Assembly (NCBI GenBank): GCA_903917735.1
Contig: CAIXBR010000008.1
Coordinates: forward strand, 1 to 39,035
Length of the DNA stretch: 39,035 bases
Source of the DNA: an uncultured Elusimicrobia bacterium
Lineage (GTDB): Bacteria > Elusimicrobiota > Elusimicrobia > Elusimicrobiales > UBA9959
Direction of reading: 5' to 3'
The position numbers and the translations under genes were made by a program. This document shows positions 25,512-33,132 of the stretch, piece by piece (position 1 is the first letter of the stretch; every line of letters starts with the position of its first letter). The notes below the pieces were generated by a model. It did not search any database, was not told the DNA's origin, and saw only the letters and a list, made by a program, of their open reading frames with translations.

Positions 25512-26165
25512 TTAATCTTCTTTTTTGTTCGTGTCCAGCACCGTGGTGACTATATGAATTAACTGTTTTGCCTCCTTCATCGCCTCGTCAAGGCTGTGCG
25601 AGGAGGCGGCTGAAAGGGGTGGGGCGGCCTTTTCCCTGATGCCGTCAAGATGGCCGCAGATACTCTCCAGCGGCGGGCGAAGGTCGTTTATTATCATATT
25701 CACCATGCTGTCGCGCAGTTTTTCAAGCTCGCGCAGTTCGTTATAGTTCTCCTGCAGCCGGATTTTCTGCCGGCGCAGTTCCAGGTGGGTTTCAATGCGC
25801 GCCTCCACTTCCTCAAGCTGGAACGGTTTGGCGATATAGTCCACGCCGCCTGTCCCGAAGGCTTTTACCTTATCAACCGTTTCGTTGAGGGCGCTCAGAA
25901 AAATAACCGGTATGTCTTTCAGCTTTTCATCGGACTTCAGTTCAGCGCACACCTCGTAGCCGTTCATCCCGGGCATGGTGATGTCCAAAAGGATAATGTC
26001 GGGCGGATCGTTGCGCGCTGCCTGCAGCGCCAGTTTGCCGTTGACGGCGGCGCGTACCCTGTAACCGCGCCCTTTCAGCATACCGGTGAGCAGTTCCAGG
26101 TTCGCGGGCGTATCGTCCACCATCAGGACGGTCGCCGGACCTTGGGAATAAATTAGCTCATTCAT
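25512..26165 (-). CDS. REC protein with degenerate histidine-kinase dimerisation helix
   Basis: 217 residues. A REC domain (~12-125) has phosphoacceptor Asp61 (LLDITMP) and Lys113 (AKPF). A coiled-coil linker (LRELEKLRDS) is followed by a HisKA-like helix in which the catalytic His160 of its paralogues is Asn160 (MIINDLRPPL). There is no ATPase domain. It is a paralogue of the two REC-kinases upstream that has lost its kinase function, and could act as a phospho-sink or a dimerisation partner. The start overlaps the previous gene by 8 bases, and the ribosome site (GCGGAGG) lies within that gene. Asn160 also occurs in an intact frame, so the loss is not a frameshift. Confidence 0.88.
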   Translation of the reverse strand: MNELIYSQGPATVLMVDDTPANLELLTGMLKGRGYRVRAAVNGKLALQAARNDPPDIILLDITMPGMNGYEVCAELKSDEKLKDIPVIFLSALNETVDKVKAFGTGGVDYIAKPFQLEEVEARIETHLELRRQKIRLQENYNELRELEKLRDSMVNMIINDLRPPLESICGHLDGIREKAAPPLSAASSHSLDEAMKEAKQLIHIVTTVLDTNKKED

Positions 26166-27342
26166 GGCTGGTTCCCTCCGCTGCTATTGAAGTCACTTCC
26201 ACCGGTTCGCGCGGCCCGGGGCGGTTCACCGGCAGCTCGAACCAGAAGGTGCTTCCCTCTCCCTCCCCGCTGTCGAACCCTATGCTGCCGCCGTGTGCCG
26301 TCACCGCCAGTTTGCAGAATGTAAGGCCCAGGCCCGTAGAATATTCCTGCCGGCTGGCGGGGAGTTCTATCCGGGCGAACTTTTCAAATATAGTCTGCTT
26401 ATACTCGGGCGCGATGCCCAGCCCGTTGTCCTTCACGCTCACCCGTACCCGGTCCCCGGCGGGCCTGATGTCCAGCTGGATCAGCCCGTCGTCTTGCGTG
26501 AACTTCAGCGCGTTGGACAACAGGTTCTGGACGACCCTGAGAATGATCTCGCGGTCCGCCATGACGGTCGCCGGGGTTTCAGAGGGGGTAAGCCGGATAT
26601 CCCGGTTCCCTGCCAGCGGCTTCACCCCCGAGATCCCGTCTGCAAGTATATGGTTCAGATCGCATTGCGCCGCTTTCAGTTTCATCTGCCCCTCTTCCAT
26701 CTTGCTCGTCTCCAGAACGTCGCAGGCCATCTGGATCATCTGCATTACGGCCTTCATCGCCTCGGCCACATAGCTGGAATGGGCCGCTGAAAGCGTGTTG
26801 TCGGTATTATCCCTGATGAGCTTAAGATAGGCGAAGGTGCCCGTAAGCGGGGAGCGGATGTCGTGGACGATCATCTGCACCAGGCTGTCGCGCAGTTTTT
26901 CAAGTTCGCGCAGCTTGTCATAGGCTTCCTGCAGCCGGATTTTCTGCCGACGCAGTTCCAGGTGGGTTTCAATGCGCGCCTCCACTTCCTCGAGTTGGAA
27001 CGGCTTGGTGATATAGTCCACGCCGCCGATGCCGAAGGCTTTCACCTTGTCCAGCGTTTCGCTGAGGACGCTTAAAAAAATTACGGGAATATCTCTCAGT
27101 TTCTCATCGGCTTTCAGTTTCTCGCACACCTCGTAGCCGTTCATTTCCGGCATGTCGATGTCCAGGAGGATGAGGTCAGGCGGGTCGTTGTGGGCGGCCT
27201 GCAGCGCAAGTTTTCCGCTGAGGGCGGCGCGCACCGCATAACCACGCCCTTTCAGCATCCCCGAAAGCAGTTCCAGGTTGGCGGGCGCGTCGTCCACCAT
27301 TAGGACAGCCGCCGGATTTTGTGTTGAAATTTGTATATTCAT
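26158..27342 (-). CDS. REC - histidine kinase hybrid
   Basis: 394 residues from the ATG at 27342, preceded by GCGGAGGGA; an upstream ATG at 27381 lacks a ribosome site. The N-terminal REC (~12-125) has Asp61 in LLDIDMP and TKPF. HisKA has His160 in MIVHDIRSPL. The ATPase domain retains N-box (NLLSNALKF), G1 (DNGLGIAP), F-box (FEKFARIE) and G2 (STGLGLTF). The order REC-first is typical of kinases whose activity is set by phosphorylation of their own receiver. It is the only fully intact member of the three REC-kinase paralogues. Confidence 0.92.
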   Translation of the reverse strand: MNIQISTQNPAAVLMVDDAPANLELLSGMLKGRGYAVRAALSGKLALQAAHNDPPDLILLDIDMPEMNGYEVCEKLKADEKLRDIPVIFLSVLSETLDKVKAFGIGGVDYITKPFQLEEVEARIETHLELRRQKIRLQEAYDKLRELEKLRDSLVQMIVHDIRSPLTGTFAYLKLIRDNTDNTLSAAHSSYVAEAMKAVMQMIQMACDVLETSKMEEGQMKLKAAQCDLNHILADGISGVKPLAGNRDIRLTPSETPATVMADREIILRVVQNLLSNALKFTQDDGLIQLDIRPAGDRVRVSVKDNGLGIAPEYKQTIFEKFARIELPASRQEYSTGLGLTFCKLAVTAHGGSIGFDSGEGEGSTFWFELPVNRPGPREPVEVTSIAAEGTSHE

Positions 27343-27440
27343 CGCCAGGTCCCTCCGCTGCAATTTAATCATTTCCGCCAACTATCGTACTTTTCAAAAC
27401 TTATCTCCCCGGACAAGCTTGTTGAGGTGAGGCGGCCGCG

Positions 27441-27704
27441 TTAAGTACTCGCTGGGACCCCGCGTGGCCCGGGGCCGTTAATAGGCAATTCGAACCAGAA
27501 GGAACTTCCTTCCCCTTCTACGCTGTCCACTCCGATGCGTCCGCCGTGCGCCTCTACCGCCAGCTTGCAGAAGGTCAGCCCGAGGCCAGTAGAATTTCTC
27601 TGGTGACCGTCGCGGAGCTCCACCTGGGCGAACTTGTCAAATATCTTCTGCCGGTATTCCGGGGCGATGCCCGGCCCGGTGTCTTTAACTGTCACGCGCA
27701 TCAT
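27441..27704 (-). CDS. Kinase ATP-binding C-terminal half, separated by an in-frame stop
   Basis: 87 residues from an ATG-ATG pair 12 bases after the stop at 27717-27719, in the same frame as the upstream half. It contains the G1 (DTGPGIAPEY), F (KIFDKFAQVE) and G2 (STGLGLTFCK) boxes, so the fragment aligns to the C-terminus of the paralogue at 26158-27342. It may be translated by re-initiation (weak GGCGGG before the ATG), by stop readthrough, or not at all. On its own it lacks an N-box. Confidence 0.55.
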   Translation of the reverse strand: MMRVTVKDTGPGIAPEYRQKIFDKFAQVELRDGHQRNSTGLGLTFCKLAVEAHGGRIGVDSVEGEGSSFWFELPINGPGPRGVPAST

Positions 27705-27716
27705 CCCGCCGGCGGG

Positions 27717-28595
27717 TTAGATGTCCAGCGCTATAGTTCCGTCGTCCTTAGTGAACTTCAGCGCGTTAGCCAGCAGGTTTTGGAGGACCCTGAGGATCAG
27801 CTCCCTGTCGGCCAGTACTTCCGCAGGGCTTGAGGGGGGGGTGAACTGTAATGTGCGGCTTCCGGCCAGGGACTTCATCCCGGAGAGTGTCTCCTTCACA
27901 GCGCTGACCAGGTCGCAGCCGGCCAGCCTTAGCTTCATTTGCCCCGCTTCCATCTTGCTCGCGTCCAGGATATCATTGACCAGCCGGATCATCTGTTTTG
28001 CCGCCTCTATGGCTGCGGCGATGGCGGAGATTTTATCCGCCGCCAGGTTTTTTTCAGCATTTTCGCCTATAAGCTGAAGATAGAAGTATATGCCCGTAAG
28101 CGGGGAGCGCAAATCGTGTATGATCATGTGCACCAGACTGTCGCGCAGTTTCTCAAGCTCGCGCAGCGTGTTATAGTTCTCTTGCAGCTGGAGTTTCTGC
28201 CGGCGCAGTTCGAGGTGCATCTCGACGCGCGCCTCAACTTCTTCGAACTGGAACGGTTTGGTTATGTAGTCCACGCCGCCGGCCCCGAAGGCCTTCACCT
28301 TGTCTATCGTTTCACTGAGGGCGCTAAGGAAAATAATCGGGATATCTTTGAGGTTCCTGTCGGACTTAAGTTCCGCACAGACCTCGTAGCCGTTCATCCC
28401 GGGCATATTGATATCCAGAAGGATAAGGTCCGGCGGATCGTTGCGGGCGGCCTGCAGCGCGAGTTTGCCGCTTATGGCGGCGCGCACCTTATAGCCCCGC
28501 ACTTTCAGCATGCCGGAAAGCAGCTCCAAGTTCGCCGGCGTGTCGTCCACCATGAGGACGCTGGCCGGGTTTTTAGAGAATATTTGTTCGTTCAT
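27717..28595 (-). CDS. REC - HisKA - partial ATPase kinase, truncated by in-frame TAA
   Basis: 292 residues. REC (~12-125; Asp61, Lys113), HisKA with His160 in MIIHDLRSPL, and the beginning of the ATPase domain including the N-box NLLANALKF. It ends at TAA (27717-27719) at the position where the paralogue has an Arg codon (DI-RPAG versus DI-stop-PAG). The reading frame resumes at once. All active-site motifs up to the stop are kept, so the loss is recent, a sequencing or assembly error, or functional. The start at 28595 lies 23 bases inside the previous gene, with GCGGAGG upstream. Confidence 0.85.
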   Translation of the reverse strand: MNEQIFSKNPASVLMVDDTPANLELLSGMLKVRGYKVRAAISGKLALQAARNDPPDLILLDINMPGMNGYEVCAELKSDRNLKDIPIIFLSALSETIDKVKAFGAGGVDYITKPFQFEEVEARVEMHLELRRQKLQLQENYNTLRELEKLRDSLVHMIIHDLRSPLTGIYFYLQLIGENAEKNLAADKISAIAAAIEAAKQMIRLVNDILDASKMEAGQMKLRLAGCDLVSAVKETLSGMKSLAGSRTLQFTPPSSPAEVLADRELILRVLQNLLANALKFTKDDGTIALDI

Positions 28596-29703
28596 CGTTG
28601 TATTCCTCCGCTGTTATAGAGATGACTTCCACCGGTTCCTGTATGTTCTTGAAAAACATTTTGCCTTTGTCTAAAAACGCGAGGGACTGGCGGCTGCTGT
28701 CCGCGTTGGGGCGGCGCAGCGCCTCGTCACGGGTAAAAGGGATGGTAAGGATCTCGCCGGCCCCGGCGGCGCCGCAGAGGCGGCTGGCCAGGTTTACCGT
28801 ATGGCCCAGGGCGGTGTATTCCATGCGGTTATGCGTGCCGTAGGCGCCTACCACAGTTATGCCGGTGGCCAGCCCTATGCCCAGCGGCCGGCAGGGAAGC
28901 CCCAGGGCCGCGCGTTCGCTCATCCACCTGCGATGCGCCTGTTGAATTGAGACGGCGGCGTTAAGCGCCCTGCGCGCGTGGTCTTCCTGCCGGAAAGGCG
29001 CTCCGAACAGGGCCATGAAGCCGTCTCCGAGGAACTTGTCCATCATCCCGCTGGCTTTCTCCACGCTGCCGACCATGACTTCAAGATAGGAGTTAAGCGT
29101 TTCCTGGAGTTCTTCAGGTGTAAGGCTGTTAGCCATGGCGGTGAAGCCGCGCAGGTCGGCGAACAGTACGGTCAGTTCGCGCCTTTCCATTTTAAGCAGT
29201 TCGCTGATCGGTTTTTTCTTCATGGTCTCCACCACCTCGGGCGAGACGAAGCGTGAAAAAGTGTATTCCAGGAACCGGTTTTTGTCTTTCAGGAACTCCC
29301 TGGCTGCTTTAAGTGTTAAGTGCGTCTCCACGCGGGCGCGCAGTTCTTCAAGCTGGAAAGGCTTGGTGATGTAGTCCACGCCACCGGCGCCGAAGGCTCT
29401 TACCTTGTCTATCGTCTCGGTGAGCGCGCTCAGGAAAATAACCGGGATATCCTTCAGCTTGGGGTCCGCTTTAAGTTTTCTGCAGACCTCGTAGCCGTCC
29501 ATCTCCGGCATGTTGATGTCCAGCAGGATAAGGTCGGGCGGATCGTTCAGGGCGGCCTGCAGCGCTAGCTTCCCGCTGATGGAGGCCCTGATCTTGTACT
29601 GGCGCTCTTTCAGCATCCCCGAAAGCAGTTCCAGGTTCGCGGGTGTATCGTCCACAATAAGGATATTGGGCTCGGTATGTCTGGAAGCGGGGACATCTGT
29701 CAT
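28573..29703 (-). CDS. REC - class III adenylate cyclase
   Basis: 376 residues. REC (~12-125; phosphoacceptor Asp62 in LLDINMP, TKPF Lys114) is joined through a helical linker and FSRFVSPEVVE to a class III cyclase domain (~172-370). Metal-binding Asp183 (FADLRGF) and Asp227 (FLGDG) are present. Lys223 and Thr297 occupy the purine-specifying positions, and Asn304 with Arg308 (VNLASR) the transition-state positions. All are consistent with cAMP synthesis. The receiver presumably gates cyclase output. The stop overlaps the next gene's start. Confidence 0.92.
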   Translation of the reverse strand: MTDVPASRHTEPNILIVDDTPANLELLSGMLKERQYKIRASISGKLALQAALNDPPDLILLDINMPEMDGYEVCRKLKADPKLKDIPVIFLSALTETIDKVRAFGAGGVDYITKPFQLEELRARVETHLTLKAAREFLKDKNRFLEYTFSRFVSPEVVETMKKKPISELLKMERRELTVLFADLRGFTAMANSLTPEELQETLNSYLEVMVGSVEKASGMMDKFLGDGFMALFGAPFRQEDHARRALNAAVSIQQAHRRWMSERAALGLPCRPLGIGLATGITVVGAYGTHNRMEYTALGHTVNLASRLCGAAGAGEILTIPFTRDEALRRPNADSSRQSLAFLDKGKMFFKNIQEPVEVISITAEEYNDERTNIL

Positions 29704-29706
29704 GGG

Positions 29707-32700
29707 TTAATCCTTTCCCAGCAGGTCCAGTATGCGCTGCGTGTCGAAATTCCCGGCCAGCGTGCGCAGCGCGCCGGCCAGGCGCAGGTCCTGTACTTCC
29801 ACGCGGCCTGTAAGTTCTGTCAGGAGGCTGAAGTCCCCGTTGATAGCCGCTTCGCGTAGCTTGGACACAAGTTCCCGGGGCAGATCGGCCAGGGCGTCCT
29901 GCCTTAGCGCGCTCAGAGCCTCGAGCCCGGCCATCGCTTCGGGAGTTTTTTCCTCGTAAACATATTCCGTACTGAGGAGGGCCTTAATCTTTTCGAACAG
30001 TTCCGATTCCCTGAAAGGCTTGAGAATGGTATCGTCGGCGCCGGCCAGCAGCACCTCCGGCGTGGTTTCTTTAAAGATGCTGGCGGTTACCGCTATGATC
30101 TTCACCTCTTTGCCTCCGGCGCAGTTCCGCACGCGGCGCATGGCTTCGTAGCCGTCCATCACCGGCATCTTCAAGTCCATCAGGATTATCTGCGGCCGCC
30201 ACTCTGCGAACTGATTAAGCGCGTCTTCGCCGTTGACCGCCTGGCGGACGTCAAAGCCCGCCGGGCCTAGCAGCTGGTTCAGGAATTCCCGGTTATCCCC
30301 TTTATCGTCGGCGACCAGCACTTTGTACCGCGGCTGTCCGGGTTTAAGGCTTTTCACCTGGCGCTGCTGTATCCTTTCAACCGTATCGGCGTTAGCCGCT
30401 TCCTTTATAGCTATGTGGAAGCTGAAAATGCTCCCCTTGCCCACGGTGCTCGCGACCGAGATGTTCCCGCCCATAAGGCGTGCATATTCCCGGCTTATGG
30501 CCAGTCCCAGCCCGGTGCCGGAGCCGCCGGCCCTGCCCGCCTGCGCCTGCTCGAACGGGTGGAACAGCTTGTTTAATTCCTCGGGCGCTATGCCGGGGCC
30601 GGTGTCTTCCACTTCGGCCGTCAGATATAATTCCTGCTTTGCCCCGCGCCGGGTGCCCACGCGCAGGGTAACCACCCCCTCCGTAGTGAACTTCAGGGCG
30701 TTGCTGACCAGGTTGAGCAGGATCTGGCGCAGCTTGGCCTCATCGGCGGTTATAAAGCGCGGCAGGTCCGCGCCCTGCTCCACCTCCAGCCGCAGGCCTT
30801 TGCCCTCGGCGCGCGGCTGCATCATCATCTCCACATCGCTTATCAGCGTGGGGAGCGCGAAGGCCGACGGGTTAAGGGTGGTCCGGCCGGCTTCGGCCTT
30901 GGCCATCTCCAGGATGTCGTTTATCAGCGCCAGCAGATGTTCGCCGCTGCGGTTTATGGTCTCGATCTGCTGCTTCTGTTTCGGCGTGGCCTCGGGGTCG
31001 CGCCGCATCAGTTGGGAGAAGCCCAGGATGGCGTTCATCGGCGTGCGGATCTCGTGGGACATGTTGGCGAGGAAGGCGCTTTTAGCCCGGTTCGCAGCTT
31101 CGGCCGCCTCCTTGGCGCGGCTTAGCTCGGTCTCGAACCGCTTGCGCTCGGTTATGTCCTCTATGGCCAGCAGGATGATACGCTCTTTGCCCAGCACCCG
31201 CTGGATCTGCCTGGCGTTCAGCAGCATGGTCCGCCTGCCGATGTCGGCGAAGTCGTGCTCCACCTCGTAGTTGTCGAAGGTGGCCTTCTGGGGCAGGACG
31301 GTTTCCAGCAGTTCCCGGAGTTTGGGGATATCCCACTGCTTGTTGCCCAGGTCGTAGATAAGCTGGCCCACCGTTTCGTTCGGGTTCACCTTGAAGAATT
31401 CATAGAACGAGCGGCTGACGGAGACCACGCGCAGGTCCTGGTCCAGGGCTATCAGCGGTTCGCGCACGGTGTTGATGAGACTCTCGGCGTATTCGCGGGC
31501 GGCGTCCTCGGAGATCTTGGTGGCCGCCAGTTCCTTGCGGGCGTTCTCCAGCCCGTTCTCGATCTCCCTGCGTCCGGTGATATCCTCGATGGAAAGGAGG
31601 ATGACGCGCTCCTTGCCCAGCACCCGCTGGATCTGCCTGGCGTTGAGCAGCATGATGCGCCTGCCGATGCCGGCGAAATCGTGTTCCACTTCGTAGTTGT
31701 CGAAGGTGGCTTTCTGGGGCAGGATGGTTTCCAGCAGTTCCCGGAGTTTCGGTATATCCCACTGCTTGTTCCCGAGGTCATAGATAAGCTGGCCGACGGT
31801 TTCTTTGGGGTTCACTTTGAAGAATTCATAGAAGGAGCGGCTGACGGAGACCACCCGTAAGTCCTGGTCTAGGGAGATCAGGGGTTCGCGCACCGTATTT
31901 ATTATGCTCTCCGCGAATTCGCTGGTTTCATCCGCTGTTTTTTTGATTATCTCAAGTTCTTTGCAGGTCCTCTCCAGCCCTATTTCCGTTTTCATCCTCT
32001 CAGTTACGTCGCGGAACACCAGCACGGCGCCTACCACCAGGCCGTCGCGGTCGCGGATAGGGGCGCAGCTGTCGGCGATAGCGCACTCGGCGCCCTGGCG
32101 CGAGATTAGGATGGTGTGGTTGGCCAGGCCATGGACCATGCCCTTCTTCAGGGTATCCATAACTGGGATGGAGGAGGGCTGCCGGGTCTGCTCGTTGACG
32201 ATGTTGAAAATATCTCCCACCGGGCGCCCGGCGGCCTCCGTCAGCGGCCAGCCGGTGAGCTTTTCGGCGAGGGGATTAAGGAGTGTTACGCGCCCTTCGG
32301 CGTCGGTGGCCAGCACCGCGTCGCCGATGGAATTAAGCGTAACCGCCAGCTTCTCTTCGCTGATCTGCAGCGTGGAGTTGGTCTGCTGCAACTGCGTGTT
32401 GGTGTCCTCCTGGGCCTTTAGTAAATGCTGCGTTTCCAGGTGGACCAGGTGCTCAAGCCGCTGCTGCGCCTCCTTGTTTATAAAATACACCGAAGAAAGC
32501 GCCAGCAGCAGGATGAACAGGCTGGCGGCGATTATGATGCCAAGCAGGCGGCGCATATTGGTCTGGAAATCCTCATCGTGCTGCGCCAGGCCGGCTTGCG
32601 CCAACCTGATGAAGGCGCCCATTTCGCCGCGGATAGCGTCCATCAGTATCTTCCCCTGGCTGCCGCGTATGGGGGGGATAGCGGCGGCCATGCCGTGGTT

Positions 32701-33081
32701 GCGGCGCAGTTCTATGGTATAGTCCAGATTCTTCAGCTTGGCCGCTACCAGCGGGACCAGCGCGTCCAGGTGTTTATGGGCCGGGCCGCTTAAGGCCAGG
32801 TGGCGCAGCTCTTCCAGGCGGCCCGTTACGCCGTCGCGCACCGCCAGGTACGGCTGCAGGAAAGCTTCGTCGCCGGTCAGCAGGAAGCCGCGCTGGCCCG
32901 TTTCCCCGTCGATAAGTTCGGCCAGCACCGTACTCGCGCTGTTTATGACGATAAAGGTGTCTCTGCGCGCTTCGGCCTCCTTGCTGATCTGGCTGAAGGC
33001 CCAGAAAGCCCCCACCACCACCGTGGTTATCAGCAGCGCGGTACAGGCAATCAAAGCGGCGAGCTTGTGGTCGTTTTTCAT
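29707..33081 (-). CDS. Transmembrane CHASE3 - PAS x3 - hybrid histidine kinase
   Basis: 1124 residues. TM1 (~8-30) and TM2 (~180-202) flank a CHASE3 extracytoplasmic sensor (ELIDGETGQRGFLLTGD). A coiled coil leads to PAS1 (~243-360) and then two nearly identical PAS repeats (~390-505 and ~532-647; offset 142 residues). HisKA has His676 (NMSHEIRTP). The ATPase has NLVSNALKF, DTGPGIAP (826-833) and GTGLGLAIS. A C-terminal REC has Asp969 (LMDLKMP) and Lys1021. A final ~85-residue helical tail resembles the ends of other hybrid kinases but lacks an HPt histidine. It is the first and only membrane sensor of the minus-strand run, and is the obvious signal entry point. Confidence 0.93.
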   Translation of the reverse strand: MKNDHKLAALIACTALLITTVVVGAFWAFSQISKEAEARRDTFIVINSASTVLAELIDGETGQRGFLLTGDEAFLQPYLAVRDGVTGRLEELRHLALSGPAHKHLDALVPLVAAKLKNLDYTIELRRNHGMAAAIPPIRGSQGKILMDAIRGEMGAFIRLAQAGLAQHDEDFQTNMRRLLGIIIAASLFILLLALSSVYFINKEAQQRLEHLVHLETQHLLKAQEDTNTQLQQTNSTLQISEEKLAVTLNSIGDAVLATDAEGRVTLLNPLAEKLTGWPLTEAAGRPVGDIFNIVNEQTRQPSSIPVMDTLKKGMVHGLANHTILISRQGAECAIADSCAPIRDRDGLVVGAVLVFRDVTERMKTEIGLERTCKELEIIKKTADETSEFAESIINTVREPLISLDQDLRVVSVSRSFYEFFKVNPKETVGQLIYDLGNKQWDIPKLRELLETILPQKATFDNYEVEHDFAGIGRRIMLLNARQIQRVLGKERVILLSIEDITGRREIENGLENARKELAATKISEDAAREYAESLINTVREPLIALDQDLRVVSVSRSFYEFFKVNPNETVGQLIYDLGNKQWDIPKLRELLETVLPQKATFDNYEVEHDFADIGRRTMLLNARQIQRVLGKERIILLAIEDITERKRFETELSRAKEAAEAANRAKSAFLANMSHEIRTPMNAILGFSQLMRRDPEATPKQKQQIETINRSGEHLLALINDILEMAKAEAGRTTLNPSAFALPTLISDVEMMMQPRAEGKGLRLEVEQGADLPRFITADEAKLRQILLNLVSNALKFTTEGVVTLRVGTRRGAKQELYLTAEVEDTGPGIAPEELNKLFHPFEQAQAGRAGGSGTGLGLAISREYARLMGGNISVASTVGKGSIFSFHIAIKEAANADTVERIQQRQVKSLKPGQPRYKVLVADDKGDNREFLNQLLGPAGFDVRQAVNGEDALNQFAEWRPQIILMDLKMPVMDGYEAMRRVRNCAGGKEVKIIAVTASIFKETTPEVLLAGADDTILKPFRESELFEKIKALLSTEYVYEEKTPEAMAGLEALSALRQDALADLPRELVSKLREAAINGDFSLLTELTGRVEVQDLRLAGALRTLAGNFDTQRILDLLGKD
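31141..31914 (-). repeat. Near-identical tandem PAS-coding repeat
   Basis: Two in-frame copies (31567-31914 and 31141-31488) offset by 426 bp encode the same PAS fold with only scattered substitutions. Both keep VVSVSRSFYEFFKVNP and LGNKQWDIPKLRELLE. Similarity continues at the nucleotide level, so the duplication is recent or maintained by conversion. Confidence 0.9.
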
Positions 33082-33110
33082 TTAAGTTTCCCCATTTAAA
33101 ATCCGGCTTA

Positions 33111-33127
33111 CGGCCGCCGAGCGGCCG
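33111..33127 (-). terminator. Short GC hairpin between the permease and kinase genes
   Basis: CGGCCGC (33111-33117), a CGA loop and GCGGCCG (33121-33127) form a perfect 7-bp stem just after the permease stop in the minus direction. A TTTT follows only after several bases, so it is a weak terminator candidate. Confidence 0.35.
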
Positions 33128-33132
33128 CAACT

